From positions 1-64,000 of the forward strand of contig CAWHYW010000022.1 in the NCBI GenBank assembly GCA_963833675.1: DNA of 64,000 bases, read 5' to 3'. This document shows positions 24,265 through 33,717 of this stretch, one piece after another. Both the position numbers and the translations under genes were made by a program. The stretch comes from DASQDN01 sp963833675 (GTDB lineage: Bacteria; Acidobacteriota; Terriglobia; Bryobacterales; Bryobacteraceae). The notes beneath the pieces were generated by a model, which was given only the letters and a program-made list of their open reading frames with translations, was not told where the DNA came from and did no database searches. The stretch's first letter is position 1; each line of letters starts with the position of its first letter.

Positions 24265-25923
24265 GTGCTGCTGGAGCTGATGATAGAGAACTATGCGGTG
24301 GTGGAGCGTCTACGCATTCGGTTCCATAAAGGATTTAACGTGCTCTCCGGTGAGACCGGTAGCGGTAAGTCCATCGTCGTAGATGCGTTAGGGTTGCTGT
24401 TGGGGGAACGTGCATCCGCTGACATGTTGCGTACGGGCGCGGACAAGGCGCGGGTTTCCGGGATCTTCGAAGCACCGAAAACGGCAGCCGACCTACTCGC
24501 AAACGCCGGAATCGACTCCGAAGGTGACGAACTGATCATTGACCGTGAAATTCTCGCGGGGGGTAAATCCCGAGCATGGTTATCCAGCCGGCCGGTTACA
24601 GCAGCTCTACTTCGAGACCTGGCGCCGCATTTGGGCGATATTCATGGCCAGCATGATCAGCAGAGTTTGTTTTCCCAGGAGACCCAACTCGCAATTATCG
24701 ATGAATTCGCCGGCCTAGGTCCGTCAGTAACGGAAACTGGCAACGTTTTCCGCGAATGGCGCGCCTGCGAGGCAGAGTTGCGAGACCTGGAACGCGCAGA
24801 ACAAGAGCGGCTGAGATTGCTCGATCTCTGGAAATTTCAGCGCAGCGAAATTGAGTCCGCGCAACTGCTTGATGGAGAAGATGTCGAGCTCGAATCGGAG
24901 CGCCGCGTCTTACAAAACGTCGGCCGACTCTCGGAAGGCGCTTCAATCATCTATTCCGCTCTATATGATGACGAAGCCTCGGCCTACGCCCTGGTGCGAA
25001 CAGCACTCAAGCGCCTCGAGGATCTCCGTCGGTTTGACGAGGGTTTAGGACGAGTGTCGGAGTTGGTCAGGCCGGCCGAAATTGCTATCGACGAGGCTGC
25101 GGGCGAACTACGAGATTATCTCGGGGCACTGGAGGCGGATCCATCGCGGCTTGAAGACGTTGAAGCCCGTTTGGCAGCCATCGACAAGTTGAAGCGCAAG
25201 TACGGAGGATCGGTGGCACAAATCCGGCAGTTTTTGTCCGAGGTCACCGGAAATCTGGAGGCCGCCGAAACCGCGTCCGAACGGCGAACTCTGATCGAGA
25301 AGAAACAGAACCAACTCAGCGCGCGATACCAATCAATGGCACGGGAGTTGTCCGACCGGAGGCGCCGCGCAGCAAAAGAACTCGGCAAGCGCGTAGAGAA
25401 GGAGATCCGATCGCTTGCAATGGAACGAGCCGTCTTCCAGGTTTCGGTGGAGGAGACTTCGTGGTCTGCAACTGGAATTGATGCCGTGCAATTCCTGGTG
25501 TCCGCCAACGCCGGGGAGATCCCGCGACCGATTGACAAGATTGCATCCGGGGGCGAGTTGTCGCGTATCGCTCTCGCCGTCAAGACCTGCGCAAAGGGAG
25601 CAACGCAGGGTCGCACTCTCGTCTTCGATGAAGTCGATGCGGGGATTGGCGGGGCGGCCGCGGAGAGCGTAGGCAAACGACTGAAGGCTCTCGCCGCATC
25701 CGACCAGGTGCTATGTGTGACGCACCTGGCCCAGATTGCCGGATTCGGAGATTTCCACTTTGCTGTGGAGAAACACGAGTTGCAGGGCCGTACGAGTGCG
25801 GACGTACGAGAACTCGAGGGAGAAGCGCGAACGAAGGAAATCAGCCGCATGCTGTCCGGCCGCATTACGCCGGAAGCGTTGAAGCACGCCGAACAATTAC
25901 TGCGCGCCGGCGCTTCGGATTAG
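24265..25923 (+). CDS. recN: DNA repair protein RecN
   Basis: RecN is an SMC-like ATPase of recombinational double-strand break repair. From GTG 24265 it is 552 residues: MLLELMIENYAVVERL is the family start, Walker A is GETGSGKS (29-36), GDIHGQHDQQSLF is the Q-loop region, a long coiled-coil arm fills the middle, the ABC signature is ASGGELSRIALAVK, and Walker B is TLVFDEVDAGIGG followed by VTHLAQIAGFGD. An in-frame TTG at 24244 would add seven residues. The 3' end overlaps the convergent peptidase gene by 27 bases. It fits the neighbouring Ku/LigD repair genes. Confidence 0.95.
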   Translation: MLLELMIENYAVVERLRIRFHKGFNVLSGETGSGKSIVVDALGLLLGERASADMLRTGADKARVSGIFEAPKTAADLLANAGIDSEGDELIIDREILAGGKSRAWLSSRPVTAALLRDLAPHLGDIHGQHDQQSLFSQETQLAIIDEFAGLGPSVTETGNVFREWRACEAELRDLERAEQERLRLLDLWKFQRSEIESAQLLDGEDVELESERRVLQNVGRLSEGASIIYSALYDDEASAYALVRTALKRLEDLRRFDEGLGRVSELVRPAEIAIDEAAGELRDYLGALEADPSRLEDVEARLAAIDKLKRKYGGSVAQIRQFLSEVTGNLEAAETASERRTLIEKKQNQLSARYQSMARELSDRRRRAAKELGKRVEKEIRSLAMERAVFQVSVEETSWSATGIDAVQFLVSANAGEIPRPIDKIASGGELSRIALAVKTCAKGATQGRTLVFDEVDAGIGGAAAESVGKRLKALAASDQVLCVTHLAQIAGFGDFHFAVEKHELQGRTSADVRELEGEARTKEISRMLSGRITPEALKHAEQLLRAGASD

Positions 25924-28008
25924 CTCGTTACTGCCGGGCTGAAGGTATTTCGCCAGCCATGCCTTCACCTCGCTATACCAAAAGCGGCTATCCTCTCCCT
26001 TGCTAATCCAATGGTTCTCGTCGGGAAACACAATCAGCTTGCTTGGCACTTTGAGACGCTGCAGAACGGACCAGTTCTCTAGCGTCTGATTGAGAGGAAC
26101 TCGGAAATCCTGCTCGCCTACAGTAAGAAGAATCGGCGTGTGAAACTTGCTCGCGAAACGGATCGGGTTCTGCTCGCTCCACAGTTTGCCGCCTTCCCAC
26201 ACGGGCCCTCCCATTCCCACTTCGCGATGATAAATCGTGTCGCTGGTTCCCCACTGGGATTCGAGATTGATCAGTCCGGCGTGGCTGATGAGGCACCGGT
26301 AGCGACTCGTGCTGGCCTGCATCCAGTTCGCAAGATGGCCGCCGTAGCTTCCACCGGCCGCTGCCTGGCGCGTTCCGTCGATAAACGGAAATTGCTTAAT
26401 TGCATGGTCGGCAGCCTCATTGATGTCGGCTCCGGGTCCCTTCAATGGATCACCCTGGATCGCCTGCGCGAACTTCTCGCCGAAGCCGGTCGATCCCGTG
26501 TAGTTGGTGAGGAGGACAACGTATCCAGGCTGCGCGAGTAGATGGTAGTTCCAGCGAGTTACCCACTGGTCTCTCCACATGTTGTGTGGACCGCCGTGCA
26601 TCAACACCAGTACGGGATACTTTTTTGATTCATCGAAAGCGGGAGGCACAACCATCATGCTGTGAATCTTTGTGCCGCGGCTAGACGTGAACCAGAAGTG
26701 GCGGGCGGGAGGCAAGTCAATCTTCGAAGCGCGCTCCGTGTTGAACGAGGAGAGGAGCTTGTGCTCACCCGTCGTCTCGTCGATTCGGGCAATTTCTAAG
26801 GGTTGCGTAGCGCTATCGTAGTTCGCCACAAGTACGGGACGAGGTGCGGAACTCGGAACCGCGAGGTTGGTAAAAGCACCAGTCTTCATCTGTCCCAGCT
26901 CATTTACTGGACCGCCGCTCGCTCCGGTCTTAAAGAGCTTTTCGAGTCCTGCATCTTCTGCGGTCAAGTAAATCGTCCTGCTATCCGGACTGAACGCGTA
27001 TGTGCCAATCGATCGGTCAAAATCAGCCGTAATGATCTTAGGGGCGGCCATTGCGGGCCAATCGAACATTGCGAGGCGCTCCAGGCTGTAGACGTTTGAT
27101 CCGTTGCGTTCGTAGAGGCAGTACAACGCTTTGTGGTCCGGACGAAATACCGGCTTGCTGTAGTTATGTTCGCCTGTGGTGATCTTCTTCGGCTCTCCGC
27201 CTCCGACGTCGATTTGATAGAGATCCGTTTTTACGCTTGCGTATGCGCTTTGATTGCGCATGTCCGTAGCCGTGAATACGATCGACTTTCCGTCCGGAGC
27301 CCAAGCGGCATACAGATCCTGGGCAGAGGCAGTAAACGGACCCGCAAATCCCGGAGTCGATACGAGCTTTGTGCCTGCAAGCAAGTCGCGCGCCTTGGCG
27401 CCAGGTTCCACCGCTTGTACAAAGACATGCCGCTGCAAGTCGTCGAGCCACTTGTCCCAGTACCGAACCGGAAAGCCTTCATAAACGCGGGCGTTATATT
27501 TCCTCGCTTTTCGCTCGGCGGCGAGACGGCGATTTGCGTCATCATCCGCAGCGCCAGGATAAACGCTGGACTGAAAGAGAACGTTGCGTCCGTCGGGGCT
27601 GAAGACCGGACTATATGCGCCGGTGCTGATGGAAGAAATTCGAATAGCCTCACCTGGTTGACTGATGTCCAGAACGTAAATCTGGACGGCATCGTCCCCC
27701 TCCCGCTTTGCCGAAAACGCGATTCGCTTGCTGTCAGGACTCCAAGTCGGGCTGCTCTCGGGTCCTTTTGAATTGGTCAAGCGTCGCGGCTGCTGCGAAC
27801 CGTCCGTGGGCGCCATCCAGAGGTCCGAAGAAGTATCGGACGGGTTATAGGAGGGCTGTGTGACAGAGAAAACAGCCCACTTTCCGTCGGGGCTGGGGAT
27901 CGGCGCGTCTACGCGCTTCATCAGCCAGACATCTTCGTGAGTGATGGGCGCTTTTGCCGTTAGAAGGCAAGGAAGGGCGGCGATGACGGCGAGGCGGACT
28001 AACGACAT
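25897..28008 (-). CDS. S9 family prolyl-oligopeptidase-type serine peptidase, exported
   Basis: This 703-residue secreted peptidase starts with a signal peptide (LVRLAVIAALPCLLTAKA), continues with a PD40-type propeller (SPDGKWAVFSV, WSPDSKRIAFSA, FSPDGRNVLFQS, WAPDGKSIVFTA) and ends in an alpha/beta-hydrolase domain. The triad is visible: Ser554 in GGSYGGHLANW, Asp634 in VGEQDFRVPL, His666 in PDENHWISKG. It belongs with the acylaminoacyl/dipeptidyl peptidases that trim peptides after proline or blocked N-termini. ATG 28008 was chosen because the open frame above it is not protein-like. It overlaps the recN end. The long plus-strand frames inside it are shadows. Confidence 0.93.
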   Translation of the reverse strand: MSLVRLAVIAALPCLLTAKAPITHEDVWLMKRVDAPIPSPDGKWAVFSVTQPSYNPSDTSSDLWMAPTDGSQQPRRLTNSKGPESSPTWSPDSKRIAFSAKREGDDAVQIYVLDISQPGEAIRISSISTGAYSPVFSPDGRNVLFQSSVYPGAADDDANRRLAAERKARKYNARVYEGFPVRYWDKWLDDLQRHVFVQAVEPGAKARDLLAGTKLVSTPGFAGPFTASAQDLYAAWAPDGKSIVFTATDMRNQSAYASVKTDLYQIDVGGGEPKKITTGEHNYSKPVFRPDHKALYCLYERNGSNVYSLERLAMFDWPAMAAPKIITADFDRSIGTYAFSPDSRTIYLTAEDAGLEKLFKTGASGGPVNELGQMKTGAFTNLAVPSSAPRPVLVANYDSATQPLEIARIDETTGEHKLLSSFNTERASKIDLPPARHFWFTSSRGTKIHSMMVVPPAFDESKKYPVLVLMHGGPHNMWRDQWVTRWNYHLLAQPGYVVLLTNYTGSTGFGEKFAQAIQGDPLKGPGADINEAADHAIKQFPFIDGTRQAAAGGSYGGHLANWMQASTSRYRCLISHAGLINLESQWGTSDTIYHREVGMGGPVWEGGKLWSEQNPIRFASKFHTPILLTVGEQDFRVPLNQTLENWSVLQRLKVPSKLIVFPDENHWISKGEDSRFWYSEVKAWLAKYLQPGSNELIRSAGAQ

Positions 28009-28120
28009 AGGGATATTATCGCGAAAGAACTGCACTATCCATTTCGGGCACTGAGATCTCAGGGGTGACACTGGCTGCGACGTAGGCATGAACGGAAGCG
28101 CGGTAAAATCCTCATGAGTG

Positions 28121-28420
28121 ATGGCTGAACCGGTAATCGTGAGTGATCCCGAGGTGATGAGCGGAACACCGTGTTTTCGCGGAACCCGCGTACCATTCAA
28201 AAATTTAATCGATTTCCTGGAAGGAGGCCACTCGCTCGGCTATTTTCTTGAACAGTTCCCATCGGTTACACGAGAAATGGCGATACGAGCGCTTGAAGAA
28301 GCCAAGGACTCGCTGATCGCCAAAATCGCATTAAGGTTTTGTTGGATGAGTGTTTACCTTTCGATTTTCGGCACAGCTTTCCTGGACATGAGGCTCATAG
28401 CGTCGTTTGGGCAGGGCTAA
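28121..28420 (+). CDS. DUF433 family antitoxin-like protein
   Basis: This small protein starts VIVSDPEVMSGTPCFRGTRV, the hallmark DUF433 sequence, with FLEGGHSLGYFLEQFPSVTR and an ALEEAKDSL end. DUF433 proteins are the usual first gene of DUF433/DUF5615 toxin-antitoxin-like pairs. The family normally stops near the AKDSLIAK segment. Here the frame runs about 30 residues further into the toxin-coding sequence, so either an indel removed the true overlap or the tail is real. ATG 28121 is preferred; a GTG lies one codon upstream. It is divergent from the S9 peptidase gene. Confidence 0.8.
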   Translation: MAEPVIVSDPEVMSGTPCFRGTRVPFKNLIDFLEGGHSLGYFLEQFPSVTREMAIRALEEAKDSLIAKIALRFCWMSVYLSIFGTAFLDMRLIASFGQG

Positions 28421-28673
28421 AGGGATTGAAAAACGGTGACCTGCTCCGTGCTGCTGAGTCCGCAGGATACGAAGTCCTGGTCACCGTGGATCAAGGCATA
28501 CTTATCAACAAAATCTCACTCGCGGTCGACTGTCCGTTATTGTGCTCAAGTCAGGAACGAATCAGCTTGAAGATCTGCAGCCTCTGGTCAACAAAGTACT
28601 CAAGGCTCTCGAGATGATCAAGACCTCGGAGCTTGTCGTAATTCGCCCGTCGGAAGAGCGTAACCCTGGCTAG
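28330..28673 (+). CDS. DUF5615 PIN-like toxin-type protein, frameshifted and without a clear start
   Basis: DUF5615 proteins have a PIN-like nuclease fold and pair with DUF433 antitoxins. Coding begins around IKVLLDECLPFDFRHSFPGH (28330 on), with KGLKNGDLLRAAESAGYEVL and VTVDQGILINKISLA, keeping the DE and TVDQ acidic positions. Near 28525 the frame shifts and continues as LSVIVLKSGTNQLEDLQPLV to a TAG at 28671-28673. No ATG or GTG is found at the expected start; AAAATCGCATTAAG looks like AAAATGCGCATTAAG minus one base. The two breaks may be sequencing errors or inactivation. Confidence 0.65.
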
Positions 28674-29416
28674 TAGGTGCAGCGGCCGCCGCTTGCGTCG
28701 TATGTCTGACCGGTGACGAACGAGCAATCAGGGCTGGCAAGGAAGTGCACCACAGCCGCGATTTCCTCCGGCATTCCGGTTCTGCGCATCGGTATTCTCT
28801 CGGTCATGTAGCTGACTTGCTGCTCCGTCAGTTGCTCCAAAATACGCGTGCGAACGACGGCGGGCGAGACCGCATTGACGCAGATTTGTTCGGTGGCAAC
28901 TTCTTTTGCGAGCGATTTGGTGAAGCCGATGACCGCCGCCTTCGAGGCAGAATAGGCAGTCATGTTCGGATTTCCCTCTTTGCCCGCGACAGAGGCGATA
29001 TTCACGATTCGCCCGTACTTCTGCTCGCGCATGTGCCCGATCACTGCCCGGCAGCAGTGAAAGATGCCATCGACGTTCACCGCGAATACACGCCTCCAAT
29101 CCTCGAAATCCTGCGACCACAAGGGGGCTGCGGCTCCAGCGATGCCGGCGTTGTTTACGAGAATGTCGACACGGCCCGCGCGCGAGACCAGTTCCGCAAC
29201 GGCCTTCTGAACTGACGAAGGATCAGAGACATCCATTGAGACACCGAAGGCCTTATCGTGCTCTGCAGCGGCCTTCTCTGCAGCGTCGCCATCGAGGTCG
29301 GCGAAACAGACCGTGGCTCCTGCTCGCGACAAACGCGCCGCAATCGCAGCGCCAATACCAGTGGCAGCGCCGGTCACAAGAGCGCTTTGGCCGTCTAATC
29401 GAAGGAAATCATTCAT
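28670..29416 (-). CDS. short-chain dehydrogenase/reductase (SDR)
   Basis: This 248-residue classical SDR oxidoreductase uses NAD(P). The cofactor loop is VTGAATGIGAAIA (about 14-26), the NNAG motif appears as ILVNNAGIAGAAAP, and the catalytic Ser-Tyr-Lys is in IASVAGKEGNPNMTAYSASK. The C-terminal VTGQTYDASGGRCTY is the usual substrate-loop end. FADLD after the second strand (Asp in place of a basic residue) suggests NAD over NADP. The substrate cannot be deduced. It converges with the toxin-like gene, the stops overlapping by a few bases, and is divergent from the first tssK. Confidence 0.9.
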   Translation of the reverse strand: MNDFLRLDGQSALVTGAATGIGAAIAARLSRAGATVCFADLDGDAAEKAAAEHDKAFGVSMDVSDPSSVQKAVAELVSRAGRVDILVNNAGIAGAAAPLWSQDFEDWRRVFAVNVDGIFHCCRAVIGHMREQKYGRIVNIASVAGKEGNPNMTAYSASKAAVIGFTKSLAKEVATEQICVNAVSPAVVRTRILEQLTEQQVSYMTERIPMRRTGMPEEIAAVVHFLASPDCSFVTGQTYDASGGRCTY

Positions 29417-29472
29417 GGGTTCTTACCAGGATAGAACCCCTAATCGTATCCTGTGCTACTGTGAGTTTGCAT

Positions 29473-30829
29473 ATGAAGCAATTGCAGCCTGTGATCTGGA
29501 TGAAAGGGACCTTTTTCAGCCCGCAACATCTCCAGACGCAGGATCGCTTTCTCGAGAACACGCTGCGTTTTCAGCTCGAATCGCTTGCATTTCAGCCTTG
29601 GGGTTTCTCCGAACTGCAGATTAACCATGAAGCCCTTGCTGCGGGAGATTTCAGCATCACCCGGGCATCCGGCATTTTTCCGGACGGACTCGTCTTCGAT
29701 ATTCCCAATTCGGACGGCGCTCCGCATTCTGTTCCGCTCGCCGAGCAGTTCGATCCCGGATCAGCAAGAGATCGGCATCTATCTGGGAATCCCAGATCAC
29801 CGGGATCGTGGACTTAACGTTTCCATGTCGACCCGCGAGTTCGATACGCGCTATCGCGCGGAAACGGCGATGCTGCGTGATGAGAACTCCGGACTGAGCG
29901 AGAAACCTGTCCAGGTTGCGCGCAAGAACTTCCGGCTGCTGGTAGGTGATCGCCAGTACGGCGGGATGTCTACGCTAAGGATCGCAACGGTTCGCCGCAC
30001 TCCGGCCGGCACATTTCAAGTAGATCCGAAGTTTGTGCCGCCGCTTCTGGATTTCAGCGCCAGCGATTATCTCGTCTCGATTGCGCGCAGGCTGGTGGAA
30101 GTGCTTGCCGCTAAAAGTACGTTATTGTCCGGAACGCGACGCCAGCGCAATCTGACACTGGCCGATTTTGGAACTGCGGATATCGCGAATTTCTGGCTGC
30201 TTTATACGATCAATACAACGCTTCCCGTTCTGCAGCACATCTTCGAGACTCGACATGGCCACCCGGAGGCTGTGTACTCGGCGATGCTCGGGCTGGCGGG
30301 AAGTCTGACGACATTCTCCACACAGATTCATCCGCGTGACTTTCCGCGGTACGAACACGATAATCTGGCCGGCTGTTTCACGGATCTGGACGATAAGATT
30401 CGCATCCTGCTCGAAACGGTGGTACCGACGAACTTCGTCTCGCTGCCTCTTAAACTTGTGCAGCCGTCGATTTACGCGACTTCGATTGCAGACGACAAGT
30501 ATTTGCATAACACCCGGCTGTATCTGGCCGTCAGCGCCGAGATGCCGGAAGCAGACCTGATCGCAAAGACGCCTTATCTGATAAAGCTCTGCTCCGCGGC
30601 TCACATCGAGCATCTTGTGAAGCATGCGCTACCGGGAGTGCCGCTAACACACGTCCATCGACCGCCGAGCGCGATACCGGTGAAGCTGAACTATCAATAT
30701 TTCAGCTTGAATCAGTCAGGCGTGGCATGGGAAGCAGTGATCCGGGCGCGCAACCTCGCCGCCTATGTGCCCGGCGATTTCCCCTCGCCTCAGTTGGAAC
30801 TCATCGTATTACTGCCCGAAGCAAGCTGA
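29473..30829 (+). CDS. tssK: type VI secretion baseplate protein TssK, first paralogue (one frameshift)
   Basis: TssK links the T6SS baseplate to the TssL/TssM membrane complex. ATG 29473 begins MKQLQPVIWMKGTFFSPQHL with TQDRFLENTLRFQ, the usual TssK start. At about 29757 an extra C shifts the frame, and coding continues as DQQEIGIYLGIPDHRDRGLN to the TGA at 30829. Family segments include ADIANFWLLYTINTTLPVLQ, PRYEHDNLAGCFTDLDDKIR and the C-terminal HRPPSAIPVKLNYQYFSLNQ. The joined length of about 452 residues is normal. It is a diverged paralogue of the tssK at 35.7 kb. Its 3' end overlaps the methyltransferase gene. Confidence 0.88.
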
Positions 30830-33712
30830 AGGACGCCCAAAGTTACCAGCCGCTTCAGAGCGGATTCGACATGGGCGAACTCGATCGGGTATTCTTCACG
30901 CATCAAGCGCATATACCTGTTCGGTCGTGCGGTCCGCAATACAGAAGGCGGCGAGTTTGGCCACCCACTCGGGAACGACTTCCTCCTCGCGGGAAGGGTG
31001 TTCCACCACGAAGGTGTAATCGATCGGCGCTACTTCACCATTCTTGAACTTGTGTCTTACCCGCAGTTCCATATGCGGCGAAGGCGCGAATCTTGCTCCC
31101 GCGAGACTAACCGACGGCTTCGCGCGCTCCCAGGACAGAATGGCTTCCATATCGCCTGCCGTGCAACGCTTACCGATTTGCCGGCGCAGCGTTAAGCGGC
31201 GCTCCATCCGCCTTGCGCTCGATCAGAACGTGCACGTACGGCATCCGGATCACGCCCAATCCGTTGAATAGATCCATGTAGCGCTGGTAGTCATCGAGAT
31301 TTTGCTTTGCAAGCATCGATGCGCTGATGGCATGCTCCTCCGGCTTGATTGCAGAGCGCACGATAACGACAATATCGAACTCCGAATGAGCGTCGCCCAT
31401 CCATTGGCGCATTCGCTCCTCGATGAGGCCTTCTTTGCGGTCGGTTGCTCGAATCGCTCCGATAAACTGGCCGCCCGGATTCAACATCTTCGGGAGCCCG
31501 GCGATGACACCGCGCGTGACGAACTCGCCATCCTCACCTCCATCGGCATAGATGTATCTCTTCGAGCTGAGCGAAATATCGAATGGCGGATGGCACGTGA
31601 TGAGATCGAATTTCAATCCCTCTACAGGTTCGTAGAGGCTACCTTCCCGGACGATGATATTCTCGACGCCGTTCAACATGCGATTGAATTCGGTAAACAG
31701 GATGCAGCGGGGCGCGATGTCCGTCGCGTACACCTGCTGCGGCATGGGGCGCGAGAAGCAATGCCGCCACACCCGATCCACATCCGACATCGAGCACCTG
31801 GCCGTATGCGCCTGGTTGGAAGCGAATGCAGGTAATAGTGCGCCGTGTCGGTCAGCGCATAATATACGCAGTCTTCCGCCGGCCGGCCGACCTGCCCTTC
31901 ATCGTTTGTGAACCGGTCGGAGGCGATGTAAGCGCCACGAATGCGATACAGCAGGACACTGGATCGAATGCGACCATCCGATGCCGGCTCGGTCAGGCCA
32001 AGTTCCGAAAAGGCGATCCGTATTTCCGGGCTCGCTACAGATTCCCAGTCCACCACCGCGATGGCTCGACCGAGAAAGAGCATGCGTACAAGAGGGGGCT
32101 CGTCGTGGTGTTTCTTAGGATCGAAGTCACCGACACGATCGGCGAGATCATTCGAGTCCTCCGGATACGTGGACTCCAGAAATGCTCGCACGGTCGCGAA
32201 CTGCTGCCGGTCGCCGATGCGGATCATACCTGCTCCAGGAAGAGGAAGCCGCCGGATGCCAAGAATCGCGATGGCGCGAGCGAATTCCTCATCGGGAGCC
32301 GCTTCGGGCAACACGCCTTCCTGCTTCAGCTCCGCAAAAAGATCGCGCCCCGTCTTTGTTCCGTTACAAGCAGCCATCAGGTAAGGAGCCCAGGGGTCGG
32401 TCCGCGCCTCCATCGAGAAAGGATAGGGTGTGACCAGCATGTGCTCGGCTGTTTCCCAGCCATCTTCTCCAAGCCTGTGAAGAACTCTGAGTTCGGTTTC
32501 CGGGTTGGGCTTTGGCCTCGATTGGAGGATTCGCTCAACGGCCTGGCCGCTCGCGGCCAGCGATTCCCACTCCACTGCCCAATCGATTTCCGACGCGCCT
32601 GTGCGCGGACCGAACTGCCGGCGAATTGTGAATGGCGGCCGGTCCTCTGTTTTGCGTTGTAGGATCACGACGCTATAAACCAGCGACTCGATCTCAAGCT
32701 GTCGGAACAGATCTTTGAAACGGTAATTATCTTCAGAGTACGTCCTGCTGCCGGCGCTCGCGCGAACCGCGAAGTCTTCCGGCGCGACCAAACGGATCGG
32801 AAACACGGCGATATCGAACTCCTGCTGCGATTCGCCCAGCCACTCCCGGATTCTCTGCTGGTAGGGCTTTTCGCGATCGGTGCCCATTGACAGCATGTAC
32901 AAAAGACCACCAGGCGCGAGGTACTTCGGCACCTCGGCGATGACACGCTTGACGATGGCCTCGCCGTCGCTGCCGCCGTCGTGAAACACCCATTTCGGCC
33001 GCAACACGGGAACGTACGGAGGGTGCACGATAATTCGATCGAACTGCACTCCGGCCGAAGGCTCGTAAAGATCGCCCTCTTTGATGATTGCGTTCGGGAT
33101 GTTGTTCAACTTGCGATTGAACTCGGCGAACAAGGTGCTGCGCGGCGAGATGTCGAAGGCATAGGCTTCGTCGGCGTAGTGACGGGCGGCATATAACGCG
33201 GCGAACGCTGTCCCAGAACAGAGTTCGAGCAACCGCTTGCACCTCATCTTGGGCATTAGATTAAAGAAGCGGTGCGCGTTCGAAACGATCGGGGCGTAAA
33301 CAGGATCCTGGGGAGACAGTATGGCCCGATCCGGTCGGTGCCACGAATCGCAGACTGACCAAAGACCGATATACGGCACCAGGGAAACCGGCGCCCATAC
33401 TTCTTCGAGGTTGTCTTCGTTGCCGTGAATCAGGCCTAGCTCCTCGAACAACTCAAGGTCCTTCGCTCCCAGTTTTTCTTTCACCAGAGTTTCGGGAATA
33501 AAGCGCGATTCGATAAAAAGCCGGAACAGCACGCCGGTGACATCCTTATCCCAGGGCTCTACCTGCTCGCGGTCCTGAATATCTTCGAAATCGGAAAGCT
33601 TTTCGATGCCGTAACGGCGGCACAACTCGTCTTCCGTATAGTTGTGGGTTTCAAGACAATGACGGAGCGCGGCGAATTGTTCGTCGGTTCCGATCTCGAT
33701 CGGTATACTCAC
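30790..33712 (-). CDS. tandem two-domain SAM-dependent methyltransferase-like protein (several frameshifts)
   Basis: The protein has two homologous halves of about 480 residues. Half one, from ATG 33712: MRCKRLLELCSGTAFAALYA (motif I), YAFDISPRSTLFAEFNRKLN, then FDRIIVHPPYVPVLRPKWVF. Half two, recovered across frames: QVLDVGCGSGVAALLLAPHA (motif I), YATDIAPRCILFTEFNRMLN, FDLITCHPPFDISLSSKRYI. Both have HPP(Y/F) where N6-/glutamine methyltransferases have NPP(Y/F). Frame changes near 31,810, 31,750, 31,190 and 30,885 interrupt half two; the joined reading ends near 30,790. The start lies six bases after the repeat-protein stop (33718), so the pair is one transcript. The target is unknown. Confidence 0.65.
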
Positions 33713-33717
33713 TAAGA

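Noticed and set aside
27133..27771. Plus-strand 212-residue open frame within the S9 peptidase gene
   Set aside because: The minus strand encodes a full-length peptidase with signal peptide and triad. The plus frame has no domain or ribosome binding site.
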